DNA of 64,000 nt from Aralia elata (lineage: Eukaryota > Streptophyta > Magnoliopsida > Apiales > Araliaceae), in assembly GCA_034770075.1 (NCBI GenBank), contig CM068380.1:30008005-30072004 (forward strand), read 5' to 3'. Shown here piece after piece: positions 42,001 to 53,814 of this stretch. The position numbers and the translations under genes were made by a program. The notes under the pieces were generated by a model. It was not told where the DNA came from and did no database searches. It saw only the letters and a program-made list of their open reading frames with translations. Positions within the stretch are counted from its first letter, which is position 1. Every line of letters begins with the position of its first letter.

Positions 42001-43010
42001 ATTATCTCGTCGGGGCCGGGTCTCGTATCCGGTCACCCATATCGTAATCGTCGGGTCTCGTCGCCGGTCGATCGTCTTGTCGAGGCCGGCTCTCGTCGCT
42101 GGTCACCCATCTCGTAATCGCCTGTTATCGTCGCCGGTCGATCGTCTTGTCGGGGCCGGGTTTCGTCGCCGGTCACCGATCTCGTAATCGTCGGTTATCG
42201 TCGCTGGTCGATCGTCTCGTCGGGGCCGGGTTTCGTCGCCGGTCACCCATTTCGTAATCGCCGGTTATCGTTGCCGGTCCATCGTCATATCGGGGCCGGG
42301 TTTCGTCGCCGGTCACCCATCTCGTAATCGCCGGTTATCATCGTCGGTCGATCGTCTTGTCGGGGCCGGGTTTCGTCGCCGGTCACCCATCTCGTAATCG
42401 CCGGTTATCATCGTCGGTCGATCGTCTTGTCGGGGCCGGGTTTCGTCGCCGGTCGCCCATCTCGTAATCGCTGGTTATCGTCACCAATCGATCGTCTCGT
42501 CGGGGCCGGGTTTCGTCGCCGGTCGCCCATCTCGTAATCGCCGGTTATCGTAGCCGGTCGATCGTCTCGTCGGGGCCGAGTTTCGTCGCCGGTCACCCAT
42601 CTCGTAATCGCCGGTTATCGTCGCCGGTCGATCGTCTCGTCGGCGCCGGGTTTCGTCGCCGGTCACCCATCTCGTAATCGCCGGTTATCGTCGCCGGTCG
42701 ATCGTCTTGTCGGGGCCGGGTTTCGTCGCCGGTCACCCATCTCATAATCGTCAGTTATCGTCACCGGTCAATCGTCTTGTCGGGGCCGGGTTTAATCGCC
42801 GGTCACCCATCTCGTAATCGCCGGTTATCGTCGCCGGTCGATCGTCTTGTCGGGGCCGGGATTCATCGCCGGTCACCCATCTCGTAATCGCCGGTTATCG
42901 TCGCCGGTCGATCGTCTTGTCGGGGCCGGGTTTCATCGCCGGTCACCCATCTCGTAATCGCTGGTCGATCGTCCTGCGAGTGCCGGGTCTCGTATCCGGT
43001 CACTCGGTCG
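42001..43010. repeat. 35-bp minisatellite, 70-bp dimer, in element B
   Basis: About 28 monomers. Inner dimers are GGGGCCGGGTTTCGTCGCCG plus TCACCCATCTCGTAATCG, then CCGGTTATCGTCGCCGGTCG plus ATCGTCTTGTC. The first unit (near 42016) and last unit (near 42982) instead have the C-type core CCGGGTCTCGTATCCGGTC. Confidence 0.95.
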
Positions 43011-43130
43011 AATTGAGAAGCCGTGTTCGACATCCGATTCATCAAAATCTCGTATTTTATTACCAAATTATGAGTCAAATGGACTTTAGGATCGATTAAG
43101 CTTGCAATGGACCAAGGAGGAAGCACTAGG

Positions 43131-43306
43131 CCCAGCCGCAGATGGATTTGCGGCCAAGATCGGGCATATAGGCGGCCAGCCGCTTCCCAGATCTGTCACT
43201 TTCATTCGTACTCCACGCGATTTTCACACCTTTGCTCGTCCCTTTTGCTGATTTTTCCAATCTTTTCGCAAAAACCGCTCCGGTTAGATCGATCTACGCG
43301 TTACAA
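43131..43306 (+). promoter_or_regulatory. Antisense gene promoter and 5' exon, element B
   Basis: Palindrome with one mismatch (CCGCAGATGGATTTGCGG), then CATATA at 43165-43170, a leader, and ACAA|GTAACA at 43307. With acceptor TTCCAG at 43761-43766 this defines a 460-bp leader intron, as in A and C. Confidence 0.5.
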
Positions 43307-44390
43307 GTAACACTTTGACCGATCGTTTTTCAATTTCGTCAATGTTTTGCTATACATTTGCTATTCTGTATGTTTAGAGATATAAATGTATGCTTTGACA
43401 TGTTATGTCATGTATTATTGCACGTATATGTTATGTATCAACTGTGTGAGTCCTATTTTATGCTCATGATGCGGTCACACATATCTGTTGTTTCTTTTTG
43501 AGAGAAAATCATGCATTATGGTCCTTTTACATGTTGCAATTACCCATATGAATGCAATTTTGACCTGTTGTGGCTTGGATTAATTGAAAACATGCTTGGT
43601 TATGCATGGGATGCCCATTTTACAGACGGAACTCTGCAGATTTTTTTTTTTGATGCACATATAATAAACATGCATCATGTTGCATTAATTCTACGATGAG
43701 TATTGGAATATTTGTTACATAATTCAAAAAAGGAACTTACCTTCCTCCTTGCCTGTTCTATTCCAGCTATGGATCCCGACGCTCCTAGTAGCTCCTCTGC
43801 GTCTCGGACCTCGGGCGTTCGCCGCCGTAGGGCTGCACCTGCCCCCGCTCTTCCTCGGACCCGTCAGGCTCGCCGACTGGCGGAGGCTATCATCCGGCCT
43901 GATCATCCCGATGTTGAGGAGGCTGTTCTCCCGGATGTTGCGGTAGAGGGGCCATCCTCTAGCACACCAGTTCCCTCTTCTCATTGCGCTCTATCTGGCG
44001 CCTCTGTTCAGATACCCGATCTGTTGGGTCGAAATCTCAGTCGTCACCCCTCAGCATCTCTCGTGGCTAATGAGGTATATTCAATTCTACTCTGATTTTA
44101 TTCTCAATTTCTCAATATCCGTTCTATCTGGATTGACCCATTGGTGATTGCCACAGGTGCCCGAGTTTACTCAGCTGAGGGGTAACTGGTTCAACATTTA
44201 CTCCCTCTATACAGCTCTGCACAGCGATTACTGGGCGGTGGTGGATTCCTGGGGCTTTTGTCACTTCTTCACCATCATTCCCCGTCAGTGCCCCTGGGGT
44301 TATATGAGGGCTTTGTCCGAGAGATGGTTTCACCAGACCCAGTCCCTTCACCTCTTGGACTGTGACATCATGCTGACTCCCTGGGACTGG

Positions 44391-44395
44391 AGGTA
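44391..44395. other. Target site duplication AGGTA, left
   Basis: AGGTA precedes the solo LTR and recurs at 46542-46546; uninterrupted homologues in A and C have one copy. Confidence 0.95.
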
Positions 44396-45523
44396 TGTTG
44401 GTCGATTTAGCTATCGATAAACACACACGTGCAAGTATACACGGTCAACAAGTAATATATGATAAGATATGAGTCGAACCCACAGGGAATTGTGACAAAT
44501 AATAACTAAGTGCCAATCGTCTATCAAATTGATCTAATTTAAACAATGAAGATTTGATAATTTGTTGATTGGTTGAGTTCACAAGTCAAATAATGAGTAA
44601 AGTGCGGTAAAATATCAAGATAAAAGGGTCTAAGATTACAATTTCCCCCAACACGTCATTTGAATCTCCTAACTCTCTCTTTTCATTTAGTTATAGCATA
44701 CGAATTGACAACCGAGAAGTCAAAACTACATAAGAGCCTCTGTCGATGGTCAATCACGAATCTTCCTAAGCGGTGTATAGGTATATGTCTATCCTATACA
44801 CTATCAAGAGACTAATTTCAGGAATGATTACTAGACACGTGTCACCAAATCTAAGTAATCCTCCCTTCAATTACCAACTTTCACGTCGGAAGTCATTAAG
44901 ACTAGATTCTCAATAGGTTGCATGCGGTAATTAGGTATATATCTATCCCAACTACTATCAAGATACCTATTATTGCAGATAATTAATAAGACACACGTCA
45001 CTTAATCCAATTAATAACCCACAACAATCTATACTTTCACATGTTATCATAACTAGGTCTTAACCTATAATCCGTTCGTCAAGTTCATATAGGTTCCCAC
45101 GGTAATTACGGGCCAACCAATTAATCTAGAAGCAAGGTTATGACAATCAATTCACACATGCATAACTAAAACCAATAGAGAGAGAATTCAATTCAAATTA
45201 AGTGTTGGGTTCCATTGCAATCTTAGAATAGAAGGTTAGTTCATGTTAGCTACAATAAACATCATTTTCAATTGATACATTGTCAAATTCGAATTACAAA
45301 GAAGATAGAAATCTAGAAATGAAACCACTTTTGGAGCTATTGAGTTGGTGTTCCTTTGGTTGCTGATGGTTTCCAACTCTCCACCTTGGCCTTGCAATTC
45401 TTCTTGACTAAGTTCCTTGGCTTTTGGCTTGATTTAACTTGATTTGCAGCCTTAAGCTCTGTTGGTTGATGTATATTGTAGCCTCCCTCTTTCTAGCTTC
45501 CTGATATGTAGCTTAGAAGATAT

Positions 45524-45531
45524 TATTTATA
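45524..45531 (-). promoter_or_regulatory. TATA box of solo Athila LTR
   Basis: TATAAATA on the minus strand; the hyper-GC cluster starts about 75 bp upstream. Confidence 0.65.
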
Positions 45532-45605
45532 GCCTCCATCAAGAAACCCTAGCCAAAATCGGACAAAATGGAGCTCAGATCGCACTATGGTTGTGTCAGA
45601 CTGCA

Positions 45606-46083
45606 CTCAGCACGGCGTTGCGCGCCCGCACGCCAGCGCGCGCGCCCGCGCCCAGCGCCTGGGCCGCACGCCCGACTGCCGCCCCGCACGCCCGCGCCCG
45701 CACGCCAGCGCGCGCGCCCGCGCCCTGCGCCTGGGCCGCACGCTGGCCGCACGCCCACGCCTGCCGCTCCGCACGCCAGCGCCGCGCGCCTGCACGCCAG
45801 CGCCGCGCGCCCGCACGCCAGCGCGCGCGCCCGCGCCCAGCGCCTGGGCCGCACGCTGGCCACACGCCCAACTGCCGAGCTGCCGAGTCCGCCGAGCCCC
45901 GCGCGCGCGCGCCCAACGCCGAGGCTGCCGAGCGCCCAGCGCCCACACGCCCAGCGCGCGCCCGCACGCCGCGCCCAGCGCCTGGGCCGCACACTAGCGC
46001 CCCGCCTGCCGCACGCCGTGCCCGCGACTTGGTCAACGCCGCACGCCGTGCACGCATCCCAACGCCGTGCACGCCCAACTTCC
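45606..46083 (-). repeat. Hyper-GC cluster in the solo LTR
   Basis: About 480 bp of extreme GC content built from GCACGCCAGCGCGCGCGCCC, GCGCCTGGGCCGCACGC and related words in irregular tandem array. It occupies the position of the shorter GC clusters in the other Athila LTRs, just upstream of TATA. Long Arg/Ala/Pro-rich open frames on both strands come from the lack of A/T-rich stop codons. Confidence 0.85.
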
Positions 46084-46330
46084 GAATGTCATCAAATTAA
46101 GCCCCGAGCATCGCCAAACATAAATTTTCACCGTGTTATCATCCGGGCACGGAAATCTAGGCATGGGCTTGCCCACGTGGCTTGGCCGACGCCGCACGCC
46201 GTGCACGCTTTCCGACGCCGTGCACGCCCAATCACCAAATGTTGTCAAAATAAGTACCGAGCGTCGCCAAGCGTAAATTTCCATCATACTACCATTCGGG
46301 CACAGACATCCGGGGCACGGACATTTAGTC
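46020..46330. repeat. Tandem duplication of about 163 bp in the solo LTR
   Basis: Two copies begin with GCCGCACGCCGTGCACGC (about 46030 and 46192), continue through AACGCCGTGCACGCCCAA or GACGCCGTGCACGCCCAA and end with CGGGCACGG or CGGGCACAG. They are moderately diverged. Confidence 0.75.
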
Positions 46331-46541
46331 AATACAAACAACGATCCGAGCGGTCATTATTTCAATTCCTACAAACATAATGAAACTGCATCAAAGTAAT
46401 ATAAAAACATGTAAAAATAACTAAAAACTAATTTATGTAGAAATAAGATAAAAATACATAAAAACCACATAAAATACCTAAAGACTTGCAAATTATCAAG
46501 ACCAAAAGTATCCAAATTGTGTGTATAAAACACACTCATCA

Positions 46542-46546
46542 AGGTA
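46542..46546. other. Target site duplication AGGTA, right
   Basis: Right-hand copy of the duplication flanking the solo LTR. Confidence 0.95.
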
Positions 46547-48103
46547 CATCACGGGTATCGAGTTCACTGGATCCCGCGTCCCTTTGGATCTTGACATCAC
46601 TCCAGCAGAGGTCAGACTTTTACTGGGTTTCGCTGCCGATGACCGGGTCTTCAAGGCCCGCAGCATTCGGTCTGGAGCTTTGGTCGTGGACGCTGTTGGA
46701 GGTATATATGTGGCGCCATTCCCAGCAGATCGGGCCACTCGTGATATTCTGCTTCGACGTCTGTTCCTGACCATTATGAGGGGTTGTTTCCTAGGGAACA
46801 ACTCCTCTACCATCCATTTCAGCGTCGTCGGAGCTGTCAGGGACGTAGACCGGATTGGCGACTATGATTGGGGGTCCTTCACCTTTGCTTACTTCCTCCA
46901 CGGTCTTCGCCTACGCTCGGAGGGACAGACAGATGCCTGGCTTGGATTCTACCACTTTCTGCTGGTGAGCCTTATTTTCCTCTTTTCTTACCGTACTTCC
47001 TTTCAATTCATTTCTCTTTTTCTGCATTGGTTGGTTACTCATGCATTTCCTTGTTTATGTTCACAGTTCTGGGCCTACGAGCGACTTCCATGCCTGAGGC
47101 CTGTCACTACTCTTGGCCTGGACACTTATCCCCGGGGTCGACGATGGCATCACAGCACCTTGGAGGAGGTGTCGGTGTCTGGCAGCTTTGCCCACTGTCG
47201 CATTCAGCTGGAGCTGATCACTGCTGCGGAGGTTGTTTGGACTCCCTATCTTTCTGAGCATTTGGCTGTGGGGTTCACCGATGGATATCCTTCCGGCCCG
47301 GAGTTCGCACTTTCCACCCGCCGCCTTACTCTACAAAGTGTTGGGGGCTGGGTGATGTATCTGGGAGAGCGCGCATTCAGATGCGTTACTGGAGAGATCC
47401 GTATCCCGCACTCCCTTCCTTTCACTACATCCTGGCTGTTGGATTCTCAGCCTTCGGAGATCATGCTCGCGGGGGAGGATGGCCGGATGCTTTCTACGGG
47501 TCCCAGTACAAGCGAGGCCTTTCGCATCTGGTGGATGCCCCGCACCATCGGTCCTCAGACTCGGGCCACATTCTTTCTTGGAGACATGGTTCCCGGCTCG
47601 GTGATGATGACCAATTGGCCTGCCTGCATTCGGAGTCCCACTCACGCTGAGCAGATTGCCACGCTGACCCGCCAGGTGGAGCAGTTATCCCTATATCTTT
47701 GAGTGTTAGGCCGGACCCCAGAGGATGCTTACGCCTACGATCCTGACAGTGCGGGTTATGATGCAGGCCCGAGCTCATCTGATGCCACAACGCAGCCATA
47801 CATTCCTGACATGAATTTTGGACCTCCGACTTCGACGACTCCAGGGGATCAGTTCGAGGATCCCGCCTTCTTGGATGACTTTACTTTTGACTAGATTAGG
47901 CTAGGATATGGCTTTTATACCTGCACCTGTTTAGATTTCTTTTCCATTTCATGCACTATGTATTGAACTTTTTATTCATTTATGCACAGTTTTTTTTATC
48001 CTTATGAAATTTAATTGCTCTATTATTAACTGTCTGATGCATGCTTTTATTTATGGATAGAGAATGACCCCTGTACAGTCTTTTTGATACTATTTTTTCA
48101 CAG

Positions 48104-49669
48104 ATGTCGTCCTCAGATGTCGTGGTACGTTTGGATTCCATTCTTCCCGCAGGGTTGGTCGGCAGTTTCCTCCGCTGGTTGGACAGTTTATCGCCGGCCG
48201 ACAGGGTTATCGCAGATGGCCTTTTGGGACATTCTTGGTCCTTATTATCCTTTCAGGTGCCAGCGGGCTTTGTGGAGGGTATTCTGAGCTATTGGGCCCC
48301 TGACCGTCAGGTGTTCAGATTAGGGACAGTAGAGCTGACCCCCACTCTCGAGGAGTATGCTCGCTTTACCGGCTTGCCTTTGGATAAACCTTATGCTAGG
48401 GTCACAGCTGGTTCCATGCGCCGTTAGTTCTTGACTTTCACCGGTTTGCGGAGGACAGTCTTGTTATCGGTGATCACCTCAGACCATCTAGTTCCCCTAC
48501 ATTTCCTGATTGACCGATTCGAATCACCCAACAGTTTTCACCTATTTTCTGGTGATTTTTCCGTATCCGAGGAGCGCTGGGGTGCTTTGAGATTAGACGT
48601 TTTGATGGCCTGTGTCATCTCAGTTTTGTACTTGCCTGCAGGACCCGATCAGTTGGACATGCGGGTTGTCGCGGCCATTAGAGCCATTCAGGAGGATCAC
48701 ACCATTCTTCCCATGATATTGGCGGATACCTACATGTCAGCCTCATATTGCCAGTCTTTCCGAGGCAGAGTATTCAGAGGGAGCTCAACTTTGTTATACG
48801 TGTGGTTCATGAGTCATCTCAGTCCCATCGGCCATTTCCGTCGCCAAGGGTTTTGCTTCAGCCATGACATAGCCACACAGTTTTCGTTTCGTCCCGTGAG
48901 CTGTACTGATGTGGCCTCCTGGACATCATTTTTGTCGGTCATTGAGGATCCCTTTCATCTCCTGGTCTATTCGGGTTATTGCTCCTTTATGAGCTTCTTA
49001 ACTCACGTGCCCAACCTGGATTTCATCCCTATTGCTGGCTTGAGGGGCGTGACGACTTATCATCCCTTGGCAGTTATAGGGCAATTTGATCAGACACAGG
49101 ATTTTCACCCTTTCACGGGTGCAGCCGCCTACCGATTCCTTATATCATCCCAGACAGAGAGCGATCTACTGCGGGTATACGATCTTTGGTCTCGCCGGAT
49201 CCTTGCTGAATATAGTGAGGGCTGCCACATCCAGACATTTGCTTACGTGCAGTGGTTGCGCGGAGACTTGGATCCTGCTGGTTTGAGTCAGACTGGGGCC
49301 TTTGATGATTCTGGAGTGATTTTCCCAGATGATACCACAGATCATTCCATCTCAGCTGATTCTGCCCCAAGTCGGGTTACTGAGGATACCCGACTCCGCC
49401 TGGCCTTGATTACTACTGAAGCTGAGAGGGATGCCGCTCTTGTCGTGAGAGATGATGCCATTCTGGCTAGAGACGCTGCCATTGCTAATAGAGACGCCAT
49501 CGTATCTCAGACCAGGGAAGTTATAGATGCTCATTCTGGGACTGTCAGCCGAGCCACTGCTTTATTGGACCGCATCAACATGATGGGGCAGCAGATTACA
49601 GGGGATGCTAATGCTTCAGATCTATCCACCACTTTATCCATCCTACTTCAGCTAGTTTCAGATTTATAG
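48104..49669 (+). pseudogene. Antisense DUF7745-like gene, element B
   Basis: ATG follows TTTTTTCACAG, as in A. A single frame of 521 codons is interrupted only by TAG at 48425-48427, where A and C have CAA/CAG. It has no frameshift, and so fixes the reading frame that A lost by one base. It has the same domain (ELTPTLEEYARFTGLPLD, FRGSSTLLYVWFMSHLS) and C-terminal coiled coil (TTEAERDAALVVRDDAI). Convergent with pol, 508 bp apart. Confidence 0.75.
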
Positions 49670-50177
49670 ATAATTTTATTTCATGCATAGACTATGTTAG
49701 TTTCATCAGTTATCGAAAGAGAAATCTTGTAAGAAAATGACTTATATATACAGACATGCATTTAAATTTAGTCATTTTCCCTTTTTGTCGTATCGTTGCC
49801 TTTCATTGGATCCTCATTTTATCCAGTTGACCACGATTTTGACATTTCGCTTTCTTTCTCTTCTCAAGTCTTGATGGAGATCTGACAGATATTGCCGTAC
49901 CCCTGTCGATTTCATCGGATTGGGTCTTAGATTTTGGATAACTGTCTGGTTGTATCAGGGTTATGTCATTTGGGATGAAGCTGGTTAGGCGGCTAGTTTC
50001 GGGAAGGTTTTGAGGGTGTAGGAAGGTTTATCTGGCTGTTGGGAAATGGTTCTGTTTAAGGAAAAGATTATTTTTAATGGATCGGACCGTGCCGTGATGG
50101 CTGCCTACGTACCCCCACAAGTTGGGAGATCAGGTCCTACGTAGTTCGCTTCTCAAAGAAAAAGGGGAACTGATAAT
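49670..50177. other. Convergent spacer, element B
   Basis: Conserved counterpart of 28761-29276; the AATAAA of A is AAGAAA here. No gene seen. Confidence 0.6.
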
Positions 50178-53100
50178 TCAAGCGTAGAACCGCTTCACCG
50201 AGTCAGAATTGAGGGGCTGTGGAAATACCTCACCATCCATTTCTTGCAATATGAGGGCTCCTCCGGATAGCACTTTCTTAATCACAAATGGTCCTTCCCA
50301 GTTCGGGACAAACTTTCCTTTGGCTTCGTCTTGACAAGGCATGACTCTTTTTAGCACAAAATCATTTTCCTTGAACTTCCGAGGTCTTATCCTTTTGTCG
50401 TATGATCGAGAGATCCTTTGTTGATATAACTAACCGTGCCAAACAGCAGCCACCCTCCTTTCATCAACTAGGGCCAATTGGTCGTATCGACTTTGCATCC
50501 AATCCTCCTCGCTTATCTGAGCATCGATCACTATTCTGAGGGACGCCATCTCAACCTCAACTGGCAGAACAGCCTCCATTCCATACACCAAAGCGTAAGG
50601 GGTTGCCCCTGTAGAAGTACGCATTGACGTTCGGTATGCCAGCAGGGTGAGGGGTAGCAAATCCGGCCATCCCCGATGATTAGCAGACATTTTCGCCATG
50701 ATCTTGATGTTCTTATTTGCAGTCTCCACTGCCCCATTCATCTTAGGACGGTAAATGACAGAATTGAGGTGTTTGATCTTAAACTGGTCGTATAATCCCT
50801 TCATGAGGGCGTTGTTCAAATTCTTGACATTGTCGGAGACCAAAACCTCAGGTTGCCCGTATCGACAAATGACATTATTCCTGATGAAACCGACGATGAC
50901 CTCCTGAGTTACTTTGGGAAAAGAAGCTGCTTCTACCCATTTGGTGAAGTAATCGATCATGACGAAAATGAATCGGTGTCCGTTGTTTGCTTTGGGCTCT
51001 ATTGGTCCGATTACATCCATTCCCCACATTGAAAATGGCCAAAGGGAGGTCATACAGTGCCGTTCATTGGGAGGTGTATGGATCACATTACCGTGCGCCT
51101 GGCATTGATAACACCGTTTGACATGATCATCGCAGTCGGCTTTCAGTGTTAACCAATAATGCCCCGTTCTCAAGATCTTTTTGGCCAGCATCGGTCCACT
51201 CATGTATGGCCCACACACTCCACCATGTATTTCGTTCATAATCCTTTGGGCCTGTGTCTCATCTACGCATTGCAACAGTCCCAACCCAGCATCCCTCTTA
51301 TAGAGTGAATCCCCACTCAGGTAAAACCTCATTGCCATCTTTTGAATTCTCATCCTCTCAGCTCGGCTCGCCTGGTCGGGAATGGATCTATCCCTCAGGT
51401 ACTCCCTTATGTCGTGATACCAAGGCTGCTTTGGCAGAACCACCTCGTCTGATAATACTGCAACATGTTCCTCGTATGTCAGGGTATTCTGTACTGCTAT
51501 CTCAATCTGTGGAACATCTTTTCTTTTGATTATATGGATTAAGGAAGCCAGGGTTGCCAACGCATCGGCAAAATCATTCCGTCCCCGGGGAATATGGCGG
51601 AAAGCGATATCTTTGAACTCTTGCATCAACTGGGTAACACAACGATGGTATGGAAGTAACCGAAGCTCTTTAGTGTTGTACACCTCGATCGCTTGTCTGA
51701 TTACCAGTTCTAAATTCCCAAACACCGCTAATCTCTTCACTCCTATATCGCGGGCAAAACGGAGTCCCAATTTACACCCCTCGTACTTAGCTGTATTATT
51801 TGAATTACTGAACTGCAATTTAGTAGCCACATGGTATTGCTCTCCGGTGATAAAGACCAGGACCGCTCCAGCTCCTGCCCCTTCAGCATTCATGGCACCA
51901 TCAAAATACAGCTTCCAGAACTGTCCCTCGTCATTGCATTTCGTGTGTAATACCCAAAATATATCTTCGCCTGGCAGCGGAGTTTCTAACGGCTCCATCC
52001 CTCCTGATGGGGTTTCTGCCAACTGATCTGCAATTCCCTACCCTTTCATGGCTTTCTGAGTTACGTATACCATGTCGAACTGTTGTAAGATTAACTGCCA
52101 TCTTGACAGTTGACAGTTCAGCATGGGCCTTCCAAAGATATATTTCAAGGGATCCATCCTCGATATCAGGTACGTAGTATGCCCATGGAGGTAGTGCTGT
52201 AATCTCCTTGCAGCCCAGGCCAGAGCACAACATGTCTTCTCGATGGGAGTGTAATTCTGTTCACATTGGCTAAATCTCTTGCTGAGGTAATAGATGGCCT
52301 GCTCTTTACCTGCCTCATTCTTCTGTCCCAGCATACATCCCATCGCGATGGCATTGACCGATATATACATAAATAGAGGGATCCCATCCTTCGGGGGTAC
52401 CAGCACTGGTGCCTCTGTCAGCTGCTTTTTAATGGTCTGAAAAGCCTTCTGACATTGCTCATTCCATTCTTAGGAAGCACCCTTCCTTAACAATTTGAAA
52501 ATTGGCTCGCATGTAGTCGTCAAGTGGGATATAAAACGGCTGATGAAGTTTATTCTTCCGAGGAATCTTCTTATCTCCTTCTCTGTGTGAGGTGCCGGCA
52601 TATCCACAATGGCCTTAATCTTTGCTGGATCCCACTCAATGCCTCGATCACTAACCAGGAATCCCAAGAGCTTACCCGACTGCACTCCGAAAGCACACTT
52701 TGCTGGATTGAGCTTCAAATTAAACTTTTTGAGCCGATCGAATAGCTTTTTAAGATGGGTTATATGGTCAGATTCTACCCTTGACTTCACAATAATGTCA
52801 TCCACGTAGACCTCTATCTCCTTATGCATCATGTCGTGGAACAGGGCTATCATGGCTCTCTGATAAGTAGCCCCCGCGTTTGTGAGACCAAAAGCCAATC
52901 GTCTATAGCAGAAGGTGCCCCAAGGGGTGATGAACGCGGTCTTTTCTCGATCTTCCTCCGCCACCATTATCTGATGATACCCCGCAAAGCAATCCACAAA
53001 AGAGTACATCTCGTATTGGGCCGTGTTATCCACCAGGATGTGTATGAAAGGCACCGGGAAGTTATCTTTGAGACTGGCCTTGCTTAGATCTCTATAGTCT

Positions 53101-53649
53101 ACACATACCCTCACCTTCCCTCCAGGCTTAGCCACTGGGACTACATTGGACAGCCACTCTGGGTAAGTGGACACCATAATGATTCCCGCCCTGAACTGTT
53201 TGATGATCTCCTCATTCACTTTTAAGCTCCACTCTGGTTTCAACTTTCTTAATTTTTGCTTGACATGCCTGAAACCCTCCTTGATGGGCAACCGGTGTAC
53301 CATAATGTCGGTGGATAATCCGATCATATCCTCATGAGACCAGGCAAAGACATCCTCATATTGGCTTAGCAACTCAGTTATTTCTGCTTTCTGGCTAGGG
53401 GTAAGGTCCGTCCCTATCTTGAGTTCTTTTGGCTTGTCAGGGGTTCCGATATCTATAGTGATGGTTTGGTCCAAGTTGGGTTTGGGTTTATCCTCGACCC
53501 ATTCTTTGATCTCGTCAGGCGCGTCATCGTAATCTGTCTCGTCTTTCTTAATGCCCATTAAATCGAAATCCAGCTCAATGTCAAAATCATAATCATCATT
53601 CAAATTTGAAAGACCGTTTGTTAGGCAATGATTACTCAAATTGGTACAC
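50178..53649 (-). pseudogene. Element B RT-RNase H-integrase
   Basis: One continuous frame from the splice acceptor side (CTNLSNHCL) to RFYA, broken by nonsense codons at 52470-52472 (TAA), 52038-52040 (TAG) and 50430-50432 (TAG). At each, A has Gln, so all three are CAR-to-TAR. YVDDIIV of RT, both RNase H domains (YFDGAM, NNTAKYEG with the catalytic Glu changed to Lys) and integrase (GMDVIGP, VSDNVKN, NGAVETANK) are recognisable. There is no frameshift between RT and RNase H, which identifies the 2-bp insertion of A as a lesion. Confidence 0.88.
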
Positions 53650-53814
53650 CTTACATGAAACAAAATACTTGTCATATATAAGTTACTTTCCACAACGATC
53701 ACATTTTCAGATAACATGAAGAAACGACATAATTATGCAAAATACAAAACAACAAAAATAAACTTCTTCATCCTCCCATCCTCTGGGGTCTACCACCCTG
53801 ATGTCAGGTTTTAC
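53650..53814 (-). other. Pol intron of element B
   Basis: Donor CAAGG|GTAAAA at 53814 and acceptor CATGTAAG|GTG ending 53650, 165 bp. Same phase as in A; the acceptor is AAG instead of CAG. Splicing would join protease to RT in frame. Confidence 0.75.

Larger units (their letters stand above)
44396..46541 (-). repeat. Solo Athila LTR in an antisense exon
   Basis: 2146 bp from TGTTGGTCG to CACTCATCA, flanked by AGGTA duplications. The minus strand starts TGATGAGTGTGTTTTATA like the other Athila LTRs and has the GTCGAACCCACAGGG block near 44472. There is a TATA box at 45524-45531. No internal element sequence is present, so it arose by recombination between two LTRs. Confidence 0.92.
43769..47894 (+). 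pseudogene. Antisense mobile-domain-like gene, element B
   Basis: Exon 1 43769-44074 (102 codons), intron 44075-44156, exon 2 44157-44395 plus 46547-46964 (split by a solo LTR; 219 codons when the insertion and one target copy are discounted, as in A and C), intron 46965-47066, exon 3 47067-47894. All junctions are phase 0. Apart from the insertion, the only lesion I see is TGA at 47700-47702, consistent with CGA decay, after the mobile-domain part. The three copies share intron positions exactly, so the gene was captured once with its introns, or acquired them before copying. Confidence 0.75.

Noticed and set aside
44412..44500. tRNA gene or SINE suggested by the GTCGAACCCACAGGG block
   Set aside because: It resembles a B box, but no A box or cloverleaf was found, and the block is a shared U5 feature of all the Athila LTRs here.
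45462..46380. Long Arg/Ala/Pro-rich reading frames on both strands
   Set aside because: They are a by-product of hyper-GC tandem words with few stop codons, inside a solo LTR, with no domain.
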